This document shows, piece by piece, positions 26,177 through 33,472 of a stretch of DNA of 64,000 bases (positions are counted from its first letter, which is position 1; each line of letters opens with the position of its first letter). Both the position numbers and the translations under genes were made by a program. Origin of the DNA: Flemingiibacterium sp045636265 (GTDB taxonomy: Bacteria; Bacillota; Clostridia; Oscillospirales; CAG-272); contig JAZTXD010000102.1 in assembly GCA_045636265.1 (NCBI GenBank), positions 8,620-72,619 of the forward strand, in the 5' to 3' direction. A model generated the notes under the pieces. That model saw only the letters and a program-made list of their open reading frames with translations, made no database searches and had not been told where the DNA came from.

Positions 26177-26908
26177 TTATATCGGAATTGCCGCCACCAT
26201 AGGAGCTAAAACCACCGTGATAAGTCCGCAGACCGCGATTGACAGACCGCTCATGGCTTCCTCGATTTCTCCGAATTCGCGTGCCTTTGCTGTTCCGATA
26301 GCGTGTGCGGCGGTTCCGCACGCAAGTCCCACGGAAACGGGGTGCTTTATCTTGAAAATTTTCATTACAACAGCGGCGGTGGCATTTCCGAACATTCCCG
26401 TCAAAGCTATGATAGCCGCGGTGAGCGAAACGATGCCGCCAAGCTCCGCACAAATGTCAATGGCGATTGCTGTTGTTATGGATTTTGGCAAAAGGGTGAC
26501 GAACTGCTCATACGAAAGCCCGAACATTACGCCGACGGCGAGGACAGTTCCAAGGCTGGTCACAGCTCCCGAAAAAATACCGGCTATTATTGCAAGCGGA
26601 TACTTTTTGAGATAGGACAGTTTTTCGTAAAGCGGTATGGCAAGACATACGGTGGTGGGAGTTAGAAGTACCTGCAAAAATGCGGCGCCGGTGCCGTCGT
26701 AACCGTAGTCGGTCTTCTTGCCGTGGATGAAAACCTGGGAATCAATTCCCGTTACAAGCAAGAGCACGATAATTACCGCACAGCTTATGAAAATCGGATT
26801 GATAAACGAAATTTTTGTTTTTTTGCAAACCCACGACACACCGATGAATACGACGCAGGTCAGAAAGAGTCCGAAAAAAGAAACAGAGGATGCAAGCTCA
26901 TTTAACAT
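26177..26908 (-). CDS. lrgB: LrgB/CidB-family membrane protein
   Basis: 243 residues with about seven membrane helices and the LrgB signature region LLPKSITTAIAIDICAELGGI followed by GLACGTAAHAIGTAKAREFGE. LrgB works with LrgA as a holin/antiholin-like or metabolite transport pair, linked in several Firmicutes to murein hydrolase control and pyruvate or lactate export. It overlaps lrgA by 11 bases. Shine-Dalgarno AAGGAGGC. Confidence 0.93.
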   Translation of the reverse strand: MLNELASSVSFFGLFLTCVVFIGVSWVCKKTKISFINPIFISCAVIIVLLLVTGIDSQVFIHGKKTDYGYDGTGAAFLQVLLTPTTVCLAIPLYEKLSYLKKYPLAIIAGIFSGAVTSLGTVLAVGVMFGLSYEQFVTLLPKSITTAIAIDICAELGGIVSLTAAIIALTGMFGNATAAVVMKIFKIKHPVSVGLACGTAAHAIGTAKAREFGEIEEAMSGLSIAVCGLITVVLAPMVAAIPI

Positions 26909-27272
26909 TTTTGTCTGCCTCCTTTTTATCCTTGTGTCGGATAAGCGCCTGGGAAACGTGTCCCGTAACCACCATTACAAGCAGAGTGCTCACCGTTGCC
27001 ACAAGGAGCATTGGGATGATAAACTCGCGGAACTCGTCAAAATATTCAATGAGTCCCACTATGGGGGCGATAAACATTATCGGCATGAGCGTTATGAGAA
27101 AATCTCCAACGTCCTTTACCTGACTCAGCTTGACAATGCCCGTCAGAAGCAGTAAAAACAGCATGACAAGCCCGTAGATGCTTCCGGGAATGGGAAGCGG
27201 TATTATCCGATTAAGCAGCTCACCGCAGAACGATATGGCGCAGATGAGCGTTATCTGATGAATATACTTCAT
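26898..27272 (-). CDS. lrgA: LrgA/CidA-family holin-like protein
   Basis: 124 residues with four membrane helices. Typical segments are LNRIIPLPIPGSIYGLVMLFLLL and FLITLMPIMFIAPIVGLIEYFDEF, which match the LrgA/CidA core. It is the partner of LrgB in the next gene. Basic C-terminal end. It has its own promoter 55 bases upstream and Shine-Dalgarno CGGAGAA. Confidence 0.92.
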   Translation of the reverse strand: MKYIHQITLICAISFCGELLNRIIPLPIPGSIYGLVMLFLLLLTGIVKLSQVKDVGDFLITLMPIMFIAPIVGLIEYFDEFREFIIPMLLVATVSTLLVMVVTGHVSQALIRHKDKKEADKNVK

Positions 27273-27326
27273 TTGTATTCTCCGTTTGTTACTTGGTTAT
27301 AGTTTATTTTTTAGCGTAACGAAATA

Positions 27327-27355
27327 ATTATACCACATACATATATCAAAAGCAA
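27327..27355 (-). promoter_or_regulatory. Sigma-A promoter of lrgAB
   Basis: Minus strand TTGCTT (27355-27350), 17-base spacer, TATAAT (27332-27327). It sits next to the spoIIID terminator. Confidence 0.8.
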
Positions 27356-27367
27356 GGGGGAGAATAC

Positions 27368-27395
27368 AAAAAAGCCGCAAGAAAATCTTACGGCT
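27368..27395 (-). terminator. Terminator overlapping the spoIIID stop codon
   Basis: On the minus strand the 9-bp stem AGCCGTAAG / CTTGCGGCT (one G-T wobble, 27395-27387 with 27381-27373) is followed by six T. The TAA stop of spoIIID at 27390-27388 is inside the 5' arm, so ribosomes ending translation sit on the hairpin. Confidence 0.88.
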
Positions 27396-27657
27396 GAGTC
27401 TTCATTTTTTTTACAAGTTCATATTTGCGTTTTGTTGCATCCCCGCCGCGAATGTGGCGCTCCTCCCGATTAAGACAGAGAATCTTCATAACTTCTGTGT
27501 GCAGTGCGGGATCTATTTTAGCAAGACGTACGGCTACGTCCTTATGTACTGTTGATTTACTTATTCCAAATGCGGCGGCGGTACTTCTCACCGTGCTTTT
27601 TTTGCTGATAAGGTATTCTGCTAGCCGTCTGGCCCTCTCATCGCAGTCATAAAACAA
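27388..27657 (-). CDS. spoIIID: Sporulation transcription regulator SpoIIID
   Basis: 89 residues. The helix-turn-helix STVRSTAAAFGISKSTVHKDVAVRL and the basic segment REERHIRGGDATKRKYE match SpoIIID closely. SpoIIID activates and represses mother-cell genes after sigma-E, so its presence implies endospore formation. The start is placed at TTG 27657: this gives exactly the B. subtilis spacing (24 residues to TVR) and an 8-base gap to AGAGG; the in-frame GTG at 27666 overlaps that ribosome site. A -10-like CATATAGT about 40 bases upstream resembles a sigma-E -10 (CATACANT), and an 18-base inverted repeat AGTGTT/AACACT lies at 27675-27692. Confidence 0.9.
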   Translation of the reverse strand: MFYDCDERARRLAEYLISKKSTVRSTAAAFGISKSTVHKDVAVRLAKIDPALHTEVMKILCLNREERHIRGGDATKRKYELVKKMKTQP

Positions 27658-27721
27658 GTGGCTCACCTCTTTAAAGTGTTGTTTGTAACACTATATGCAA
27701 AAGAATGAGCTTTAATGACAG

Positions 27722-27754
27722 CAAAGAAAAAGGACCGCTCAAAATGAGCGGTCC
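27722..27754 (-). terminator. Terminator after mscL
   Basis: Minus strand stem GGACCGCTC / GAGCGGTCC (27754-27746 with 27740-27732), five-base loop, then CTTTTTC-like T-run. Confidence 0.85.
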
Positions 27755-27767
27755 CATGTATGTGTAC

Positions 27768-28313
27768 TTATTTCTTGAGAGAATCTCTGATCTGGCGGAT
27801 ATTTGCGTAGAATTCTTCAAGAGCAGCCTTGTCGGCAGCAGCCTTCGCTTCAGCAGCGGCAGCAGCCTCGGCAGCCGTTGCATCTTCCTCTGCCTTCTTT
27901 GCAGCGGCAGCAGCCTCTTCCTCAGCGAGCTTCTTGGCGTTGAGTTTGCGCTCCATTCCCTTTATTACGCGGATGGTAACAAAAATGGAGAATGCAATGA
28001 TGAGGAAGTCGATGATAGTCTGGATCCACAGACCGTACATAATGGAAATTTCGGCAACCTCTGCGATGCCTGCTGCTTCGTCAGCAGGTACAGCCTCACG
28101 GAGAACGTATTTCCATTCGTTGATGGAAACGCCGCTTGTGAAGTAGGTCATAAGAGGAGTGATTATGTTCTTTACAAGTCCTGTTACGATAGCGTTGAAC
28201 GCTGTACCTACAACAACACCGACTGCCATGTCGAGTACGTTGCCCTTAGTGATGAAATTCTTGAAATCGGTAAAGAAGGAAACCTTGGGGATTTTTATTT
28301 TGTCTTTAGCCAT
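27768..28313 (-). CDS. mscL: Large-conductance mechanosensitive channel MscL with Ala/Glu-rich tail
   Basis: 181 residues. TM1 begins with GNVLDMAVGVVVGTAFNAIV, the pore-lining helix of MscL; TM2 lies near 85-107 (FLIIAFSIFVTIRVIK). The C-terminal third (from about 120) is a long Ala/Glu/Lys coiled-coil tail, about 40 residues longer than in classical MscL. The channel opens under membrane tension and releases solutes on osmotic downshock. The ATG at 28313 (MAKDK) follows AAGGAGA by 7 bases and is preferred to an upstream in-frame ATG at 28331. Confidence 0.93.
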   Translation of the reverse strand: MAKDKIKIPKVSFFTDFKNFITKGNVLDMAVGVVVGTAFNAIVTGLVKNIITPLMTYFTSGVSINEWKYVLREAVPADEAAGIAEVAEISIMYGLWIQTIIDFLIIAFSIFVTIRVIKGMERKLNAKKLAEEEAAAAAKKAEEDATAAEAAAAAEAKAAADKAALEEFYANIRQIRDSLKK

Positions 28314-28349
28314 GATATATCTCCTTTTCAATATTATTTTACAAAAATT

Positions 28350-28378
28350 ATTGTATCAGAAAAATCTCACTTTGTCAA
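28350..28378 (-). promoter_or_regulatory. Sigma-A promoter of mscL
   Basis: Minus strand TTGACA (28378-28373), 17-base spacer, TACAAT (28355-28350). It touches the end of the AraC gene. Confidence 0.85.
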
Positions 28379-28380
28379 CA

Positions 28381-29274
28381 TCAACCGTCATTTTTCCTTG
28401 ATTTTTCCGCTTTTATGAGATCATTGCCGTTTTTAGACTCTGTGGGGGTGTATCCGATTATCTCCTTATATGTGCGTGTGAAATAAGAGATGTTTTCAAA
28501 TCCGCACATTCTCGCTGTTTCTCCAACCGTATGGTTTCCTCTGCGAAGGAGCTTCTGTGCCTCGCGGCAGCGAAGATTGTTTATATAGTGCACCACAGTA
28601 TAGCCTGTTTCACGCTTGAACTCACGGCAAAAATAAAATTTGCTTACGTTTACATTTGCCGCTATTGAATCGATTGTGAGAGGCTCCTCATAGTGTGACT
28701 TTATATAGGCGATAGCACGCTTTATCGTGTCGCTGTGAACGTGATCGACGGCGTCCGGTATTGAATACTCGCGGCAAAGGTGAACCATTAAAGTGAGTAT
28801 TGCCGCTTTTACTGACGCGGCGCCGTATTCATCTCCGTCGCGCATTTTTACTATTTCGTCCATTGCCGAGACAAAACGCTCTGTGGCCTTTTTGTCGGTG
28901 ATGACTGTATCAAATTTTATCTCGGAGATATTTATGTCGCATTTTGCGAGAAATGCACTGTCGATAATCAGGCAATCGTGTGTTACATTGTTACACTTTG
29001 GTATGGCGTGGAGCGTGTTTGAATTTACAATGGCAATATCGCCGCTGTTTACGGCGTATGATTGGCGGTCGCAGATGATTCCGCATTCGCCGTGAAAATA
29101 CAGTATTTCAACGTTTTCGTGCCAGTGGGGCATAACGCATATGTTTCCGAAGTGATAAACATAGGGATGGGCAGGGTCAGGTATTACGTGCGCTTCATAG
29201 TGGCTGTCACCGACATACACGTCCGTTGGTGGAAGGTTATCTTTAGGTGCGGCGAATAAAGTGCTGCTTGACAT
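28381..29274 (-). CDS. AraC-family regulator (divergent to the isomerase/dehydrogenase operon)
   Basis: 297 residues. An N-terminal cupin-like sensing domain (about 30-140, with HWHENVEILYFHGE and NSNTLHAIPK) and two C-terminal helix-turn-helix motifs (LTIDSIAANVNVSKFYFCREF and VGETARMCGFENISYFTRTYKE). It should sense a sugar or related metabolite and act on the divergent operon at 29418-31362. The ATG at 29274 follows GGAGG by 7 bases; the frame extends a further 13 codons upstream but without a ribosome site. Confidence 0.88.
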   Translation of the reverse strand: MSSSTLFAAPKDNLPPTDVYVGDSHYEAHVIPDPAHPYVYHFGNICVMPHWHENVEILYFHGECGIICDRQSYAVNSGDIAIVNSNTLHAIPKCNNVTHDCLIIDSAFLAKCDINISEIKFDTVITDKKATERFVSAMDEIVKMRDGDEYGAASVKAAILTLMVHLCREYSIPDAVDHVHSDTIKRAIAYIKSHYEEPLTIDSIAANVNVSKFYFCREFKRETGYTVVHYINNLRCREAQKLLRRGNHTVGETARMCGFENISYFTRTYKEIIGYTPTESKNGNDLIKAEKSRKNDG

Positions 29275-29322
29275 AAAAAGGCCTCCGGGCAATATAGTGT
29301 TAAATTTGAGCAAAATTTTGTC

Positions 29323-29351
29323 TTGCCAAATCTATAAAACTATTGTATAAT
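29323..29351 (+). promoter_or_regulatory. Sigma-A promoter of the isomerase-dehydrogenase operon
   Basis: TTGCCA (29323-29328), 17-base spacer, TATAAT (29346-29351), in the 143-base divergent gap to the AraC gene, so it is a likely target of that regulator. Confidence 0.8.
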
Positions 29352-29417
29352 ATCAGTAGAAAAAAAGCAAGAGGTTTTGAAAATAAATTGCAAAAATTAT
29401 TTCAAGGAGGTATGTTT

Positions 29418-30275
29418 ATGTACAATTTCCCGATAGGCGTACTGCTCGAGTCCTTCCGCCTGCCTACACGTGAAGCTGTAAAAAAGGCGGCAGAGCTTGG
29501 ACTTAACGGTATTCAGATGTATGCAACAAAAGGCGAGAATTCTCCGGAAAATCTTTCGGGTGCAAAGGCGCGTGAGCTTCTTGGCTATGTAAAGGACCAC
29601 GGACTTAAATTTTCCGCACTTTGCGGTGACCTCGGTCACGGATTCGGTAATCCTGAGCAAAATCCCGAGAGCATCGAAAAGTCGAAGCGCATCATTGACC
29701 TTGCACTTGAGCTTGACACCAACATCGTTACAACTCACATCGGTGTTGTTCCGTCCGATCCCACACACGACAGATACAAGATAATGCAAGAGGCATGCTC
29801 AAAGCTTGCTGAATATGCGGACAGCGTAAATGCTCATTTCGCTATCGAAACAGGTCCGGAAACCTCGGCGGTTCTCAAGGGATTCCTCGATAGCCTTGGC
29901 TCAAAGGGCGTTGCGGTAAATCTTGATCCGGCAAATCTCGTTATGGTAACCGGTGACGATCCCGTTCGCGCGGTTTATAACCTCAAGGACTACATAGTTC
30001 ACACTCATGCAAAGGACGGCGTAAATCTTGCGCCTTGCAATCCCGAATATGTGTACCGCGTGGTACATCCGATACCGGAGGAGGTTCGCGGCGTGAAACA
30101 CTTTGAGGAGGTTGCACTCGGCAGCGGAAGCGTTGACTTTGCGGCTTATCTCAAGGCACTTGAGGATATCGGTTACAAAGGATTTCTTACTATAGAGCGT
30201 GAGGTCGGGGTCGATCCCGCGGCGGATATAGTAACAGCGGCAAATTATCTTAAAGGTATTATAGCCAACAATTAG
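29418..30275 (+). CDS. Sugar phosphate isomerase/epimerase-like TIM-barrel enzyme
   Basis: 285 residues of the xylose-isomerase-like/AP-endonuclease-2 superfamily. Metal-binding positions are visible in order: AIETGPETS (Glu), NLDPANLV (Asp), VHTHAKDG (His/Asp) and LTIEREVG (Glu). Such enzymes isomerise or epimerise keto sugars or inosose-type polyols with a divalent metal. It is followed after 16 bases by a Gfo/Idh/MocA dehydrogenase, a frequent pairing in inositol and unusual sugar catabolism. ATG 29418 follows AAGGAGG by 7 bases. Exact substrate unknown. Confidence 0.85.
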   Translation: MYNFPIGVLLESFRLPTREAVKKAAELGLNGIQMYATKGENSPENLSGAKARELLGYVKDHGLKFSALCGDLGHGFGNPEQNPESIEKSKRIIDLALELDTNIVTTHIGVVPSDPTHDRYKIMQEACSKLAEYADSVNAHFAIETGPETSAVLKGFLDSLGSKGVAVNLDPANLVMVTGDDPVRAVYNLKDYIVHTHAKDGVNLAPCNPEYVYRVVHPIPEEVRGVKHFEEVALGSGSVDFAAYLKALEDIGYKGFLTIEREVGVDPAADIVTAANYLKGIIANN

Positions 30276-30291
30276 AGGGAGGATATAAACA

Positions 30292-31362
30292 ATGAAAAAA
30301 CTCAGACTTGCCATGATAGGTGCGGGCAATATTGCCAAAACGCATCTTGATGCTTACGCAAAAATGCCGAATGTTGAGGTGGTTGCGGCTTGTGATATCA
30401 ACGAGGAGGTGCTCAACAAAACCGCAGACAAGTACGGTATCGTCAGACGTTATACATCCCTTGATCAGATGCTGAAGCTCGAGGAGCTTGACGCTGCTGA
30501 CGTTTGCGTATGGAACTGCTCTCACGCAGAGTGTACAATTGCGGCTCTCAATGCAGGACTTGATGTTCTCTGCGAAAAGCCTATGGCAATGAATGCGGGA
30601 GAGGCGCAGGCAATGAAGGATGCCGCTGATAAAAACGGCAAGCTTCTCATGCTCGGCTTTGTCACACGTTTCTCAAAGCAGGCTGTTATTGCCAAGGATT
30701 TTATCGACAACGGCTATCTCGGCGACATATACTTCACAAAGGCTTCCTATCTGCGCCGTCACGGTAATCCCGGCGGCTGGTTCTCCGACAAGTCCAAGTC
30801 CGGCGGCGGTCCGATCATTGATATCGGCGTTCATCCGCTTGACCTTATCCGCTATCTCATGGGCAATCCGAAGCCTGTATCCGTATACTGTGTTTCAAAC
30901 AGCGAGCTTCATGAGGACCGTGCAAATCTGAAGACCAGAGTTAGCTGGTATCCGGAAGGATCGGATCCCAAGCGTGATGTTTGCAATGTTGAGTCGAGCG
31001 CAGTTGGAATTATTCGCTACGACAACGGAGCTTCCACGCTTCTTGAGTGCTCATACAACCTTAACCTCGGTGTTTCAGGCGATTCGCTGGGACGTACACT
31101 CTGCGGAACCAAGGGCGGCTTTAACCTTGACACAATGAAGTTCTATACAAATATAAACGGCTTTATGACAGACGTTGCAATCGATGCAAGCACCTACGAA
31201 AAGGGCAAGGATCTTTTCTATGATGAAATGGCGCACTTTGTTGACTGCTGTCTTAACGGCACAAAGTGCATCTCTCCTGCCGAGGATGGCGTAGTTATCA
31301 TGAAGATTCTCGACGCGCTCTACGAGTCCGCGAGAAGTGGCAAGTCCGTTGACATTGACTGA
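30292..31362 (+). CDS. Gfo/Idh/MocA-family NAD(P) dehydrogenase
   Basis: 356 residues. N-terminal Rossmann fold with GAGNIAKTHLDAY, catalytic LCEKPMAMN (the EKP Lys), and a C-terminal alpha/beta domain with DIGVHPLDLIRYLMG (Asp and His of the active site). These enzymes oxidise sugars, inositols or amino sugars at one ring hydroxyl, or catalyse oxidation-reduction cascades. Second gene of its operon; Shine-Dalgarno AGGGAGGA; a terminator follows. Confidence 0.9.
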   Translation: MKKLRLAMIGAGNIAKTHLDAYAKMPNVEVVAACDINEEVLNKTADKYGIVRRYTSLDQMLKLEELDAADVCVWNCSHAECTIAALNAGLDVLCEKPMAMNAGEAQAMKDAADKNGKLLMLGFVTRFSKQAVIAKDFIDNGYLGDIYFTKASYLRRHGNPGGWFSDKSKSGGGPIIDIGVHPLDLIRYLMGNPKPVSVYCVSNSELHEDRANLKTRVSWYPEGSDPKRDVCNVESSAVGIIRYDNGASTLLECSYNLNLGVSGDSLGRTLCGTKGGFNLDTMKFYTNINGFMTDVAIDASTYEKGKDLFYDEMAHFVDCCLNGTKCISPAEDGVVIMKILDALYESARSGKSVDID

Positions 31363-31385
31363 TTTTTTCAGCGCAAAAAAATAGG

Positions 31386-31422
31386 TGATCCCCGTCGAAA
31401 TATGTCCGACGGGGATCATTTT
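31386..31422 (+). terminator. Terminator after the dehydrogenase
   Basis: Perfect 12-bp stem TGATCCCCGTCG / CGACGGGGATCA (31386-31397 with 31407-31418), 9-base loop, then a short T-run (TTTT). Confidence 0.8.
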
Positions 31423-31425
31423 GCT

Positions 31426-31455
31426 ATTTACAAATGTAAATGTATGTGGTATAAT
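31426..31455 (+). promoter_or_regulatory. Promoter with palindromic operator before the second AraC gene
   Basis: TTTACA (31427-31432), 17-base spacer, TATAAT (31450-31455). The -35 is part of a perfect 16-base palindrome ATTTACA-AA-TGTAAAT (31426-31441), which looks like a repressor site placed to block RNA polymerase. Confidence 0.75.
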
Positions 31456-31487
31456 GGTTTTGATAAAACGTGAAAGGAAGGTGCCGT

Positions 31488-32306
31488 ATGGAGATCATCC
31501 AAGAGGTTGGCAGATATGAGATCGCGTGTCATACCATAAATTTTACCCCGCGTGCAAAGCAGTTCCACTGGCATGAAAACTACGAGATATGCCAGCTTTT
31601 GAAAACTCCGGCTACATTCCGAGTTGACGGCGTGCTTTATGATGCCAAAGAGGGTGACATTATCGCGATAAACGAGCATGTTATCCACCAGTTTTTAATT
31701 CCGGACGGCGGCTCACTCATCAGAATTTTTCAGTTTCCGCTGAAGATTCTGCTTAACTTCAGCGCGAGCATAGCGCCGCTTAAAATTCATATAAAGCGCG
31801 AGGAAATCCTCGCTGTCCCCGGGCTTGAAGAGAAAATCACGACACTTTTTAACCTTCTGGAAGATGAGGATAATGCGGAGAATACCTTGGAAAATCCTTT
31901 TCTTTCCGGAATTGCCGCATCGCTGTATCTGCTGCTTGAACGGAATTTTTCCGCAACGGAAAGCGTATTCTCCAAAAATAAAGAGAAGCAGGATTTTTAC
32001 CGCATAGCAGAATACATAAATAATCATTACAAGGAAGAAGTGACGGTTACTTCAATTTCCAAGGAGCTGTATTTTTCACGCGGACACCTTGCCGCAATAT
32101 TCAAAAAATATGCGGGCGTGTCGGTTACGGATTACATAAACACGCTTCGCATCACAAACGCAAATTATCTGTTGAAAAACGGCGCGAGTGCAACCGAGGC
32201 GGCTTTGGAGAGCGGATTTCAGAGTATTCGCACCTTTAACAACGTGTATAAAGCGCTAATGAACACTACACCTACCAAATACGCAAAAAAGAGTGGGGAA
32301 ATATAA
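31488..32306 (+). CDS. AraC-family regulator
   Basis: 272 residues: N-terminal cupin (QFHWHENYEICQLL, EGDIIAINEHVIHQF) and C-terminal double helix-turn-helix (VTVTSISKELYFSRGHLAAIFKK and TEAALESGFQSIRTFNNVYKA). It is transcribed alone between two terminators, just before the second dehydrogenase operon, and probably regulates one or both neighbouring operons. The ATG at 31488 follows AAGGAAGG; a GTG six codons earlier lies inside that site. Confidence 0.87.
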   Translation: MEIIQEVGRYEIACHTINFTPRAKQFHWHENYEICQLLKTPATFRVDGVLYDAKEGDIIAINEHVIHQFLIPDGGSLIRIFQFPLKILLNFSASIAPLKIHIKREEILAVPGLEEKITTLFNLLEDEDNAENTLENPFLSGIAASLYLLLERNFSATESVFSKNKEKQDFYRIAEYINNHYKEEVTVTSISKELYFSRGHLAAIFKKYAGVSVTDYINTLRITNANYLLKNGASATEAALESGFQSIRTFNNVYKALMNTTPTKYAKKSGEI

Positions 32307-32319
32307 CTCTTAGGCTATA

Positions 32320-32355
32320 AGAGGACGGATTTTATCTGAATCTGTCCTCTTTTTT
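32320..32355 (+). terminator. Terminator after the second AraC gene
   Basis: 12-bp stem AGAGGACGGATT / AATCTGTCCTCT with one G-T wobble (32320-32331 with 32339-32350), 7-base loop, five-T run. Confidence 0.88.
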
Positions 32356-32398
32356 GTTTGTGCCGTGACAATTTTGCTATATTTGATAACATATTTTC

Positions 32399-32427
32399 TT
32401 GTCTGAATTTTAAAAAAAGCGTACAAT
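32399..32427 (+). promoter_or_regulatory. Promoter of the five-gene oxidoreductase operon
   Basis: TTGTCT (32399-32404), 17-base spacer, TACAAT (32422-32427). No other promoter or terminator is seen until 36922, so the genes 32483-36922 appear to share it. Confidence 0.72.
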
Positions 32428-32482
32428 TAAATTAAAGTGTATAACGGAAAATTATTGAATGTTTCAGAAGGGAAATGATATT

Positions 32483-33448
32483 ATGTACGATTTTACAGCT
32501 GCGGTACTCGGTACCGGTTCTATGGGTAAACATCACATCAGAGTTCTCAAAAATGTCGTAAAAGAGCTGATTATATGCTCAAATGACGAAGAAACCGGAA
32601 AGGCGCTGTCCGAGGAATACGGATGCAAATTCTACAGCGACTATAATGAAATGTTCGAGAGGGAGCATATAGATCTTGTATCGGTATGTCTGCCCACCTA
32701 TCTCCACCGTGACGCTTCCGTGGCGGCTATGGAACATGGCATAAATGTACTTTGCGAGAAGCCGTTTGCGTCAAATGCCGATGAAGCACGCGAGATGCTG
32801 GAGCTTGCAAAGGCAAAAAATCTTCAGCTTATGATAGGCCACTGTGAGCGTTTCACCAAGCGATATGAATACATAAGAAGATGCGTGGCGGACGGAAGAT
32901 TCGGAAAGGTTCTTTCCTACACCTCATGGAGAGAGCACGGCATGCCGAATTGGAGCGTTGGAAGCTGGCTTGCAAATCCCGCCTTGTCGGGCGGAATCGT
33001 CAGAGATACTCAAATTCACGATACCGATATGATCGTGGGACTTTTCGGCGCACCGAAGAGTGTATTCACCGTTGGAAGCGACACACTTTGCCGCACTGTC
33101 TACACCTATGCCGATAAGGCGGTTCTGGCATCGGCAAGCTGGAGAGATGTGAAAGATTTACCGTCCGAGCGCGGAATAGACGTCCTTTTTGAGCGCGGAT
33201 TTATTAAAAACAGGGGAGCTGACGTTACTGCGTACATCCCCGGCGATAACTTTAACCCGTATGAGAAAGAGGAGTTTTCCGAATTCTTCGCCGACGATGC
33301 CATTGAAGGTGAGATAAAATATTTTTGCCACTGCATCGAAGCCGGTGAAAAGCCGACTCTCTGTCCGCCGGAGGACAGCTATGAGTCGATAAAAGTAAGC
33401 TGTGCACAGTCCGAAAGCCTTAAAGGCTTAACAGAAGTTATTATTTAA
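32483..33448 (+). CDS. Gfo/Idh/MocA-family oxidoreductase (second)
   Basis: 321 residues. Rossmann loop GTGSMGKHHIRVL, catalytic LCEKPFASN, and C-domain RDTQIHDTDMIVGLFGAP with the acid/base His-Asp pair. It differs from the dehydrogenase at 30292-31362 and heads an operon with two FAD oxidoreductases and DUF1667 and DUF3842 proteins, so its product probably feeds that pathway. ATG 32483 follows AAGGGAA by 8 bases; an ATG eight codons earlier has no ribosome site. Confidence 0.88.
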   Translation: MYDFTAAVLGTGSMGKHHIRVLKNVVKELIICSNDEETGKALSEEYGCKFYSDYNEMFEREHIDLVSVCLPTYLHRDASVAAMEHGINVLCEKPFASNADEAREMLELAKAKNLQLMIGHCERFTKRYEYIRRCVADGRFGKVLSYTSWREHGMPNWSVGSWLANPALSGGIVRDTQIHDTDMIVGLFGAPKSVFTVGSDTLCRTVYTYADKAVLASASWRDVKDLPSERGIDVLFERGFIKNRGADVTAYIPGDNFNPYEKEEFSEFFADDAIEGEIKYFCHCIEAGEKPTLCPPEDSYESIKVSCAQSESLKGLTEVII

Positions 33449-33472
33449 ATTATTCAAGGTAAAGTGAGAATT

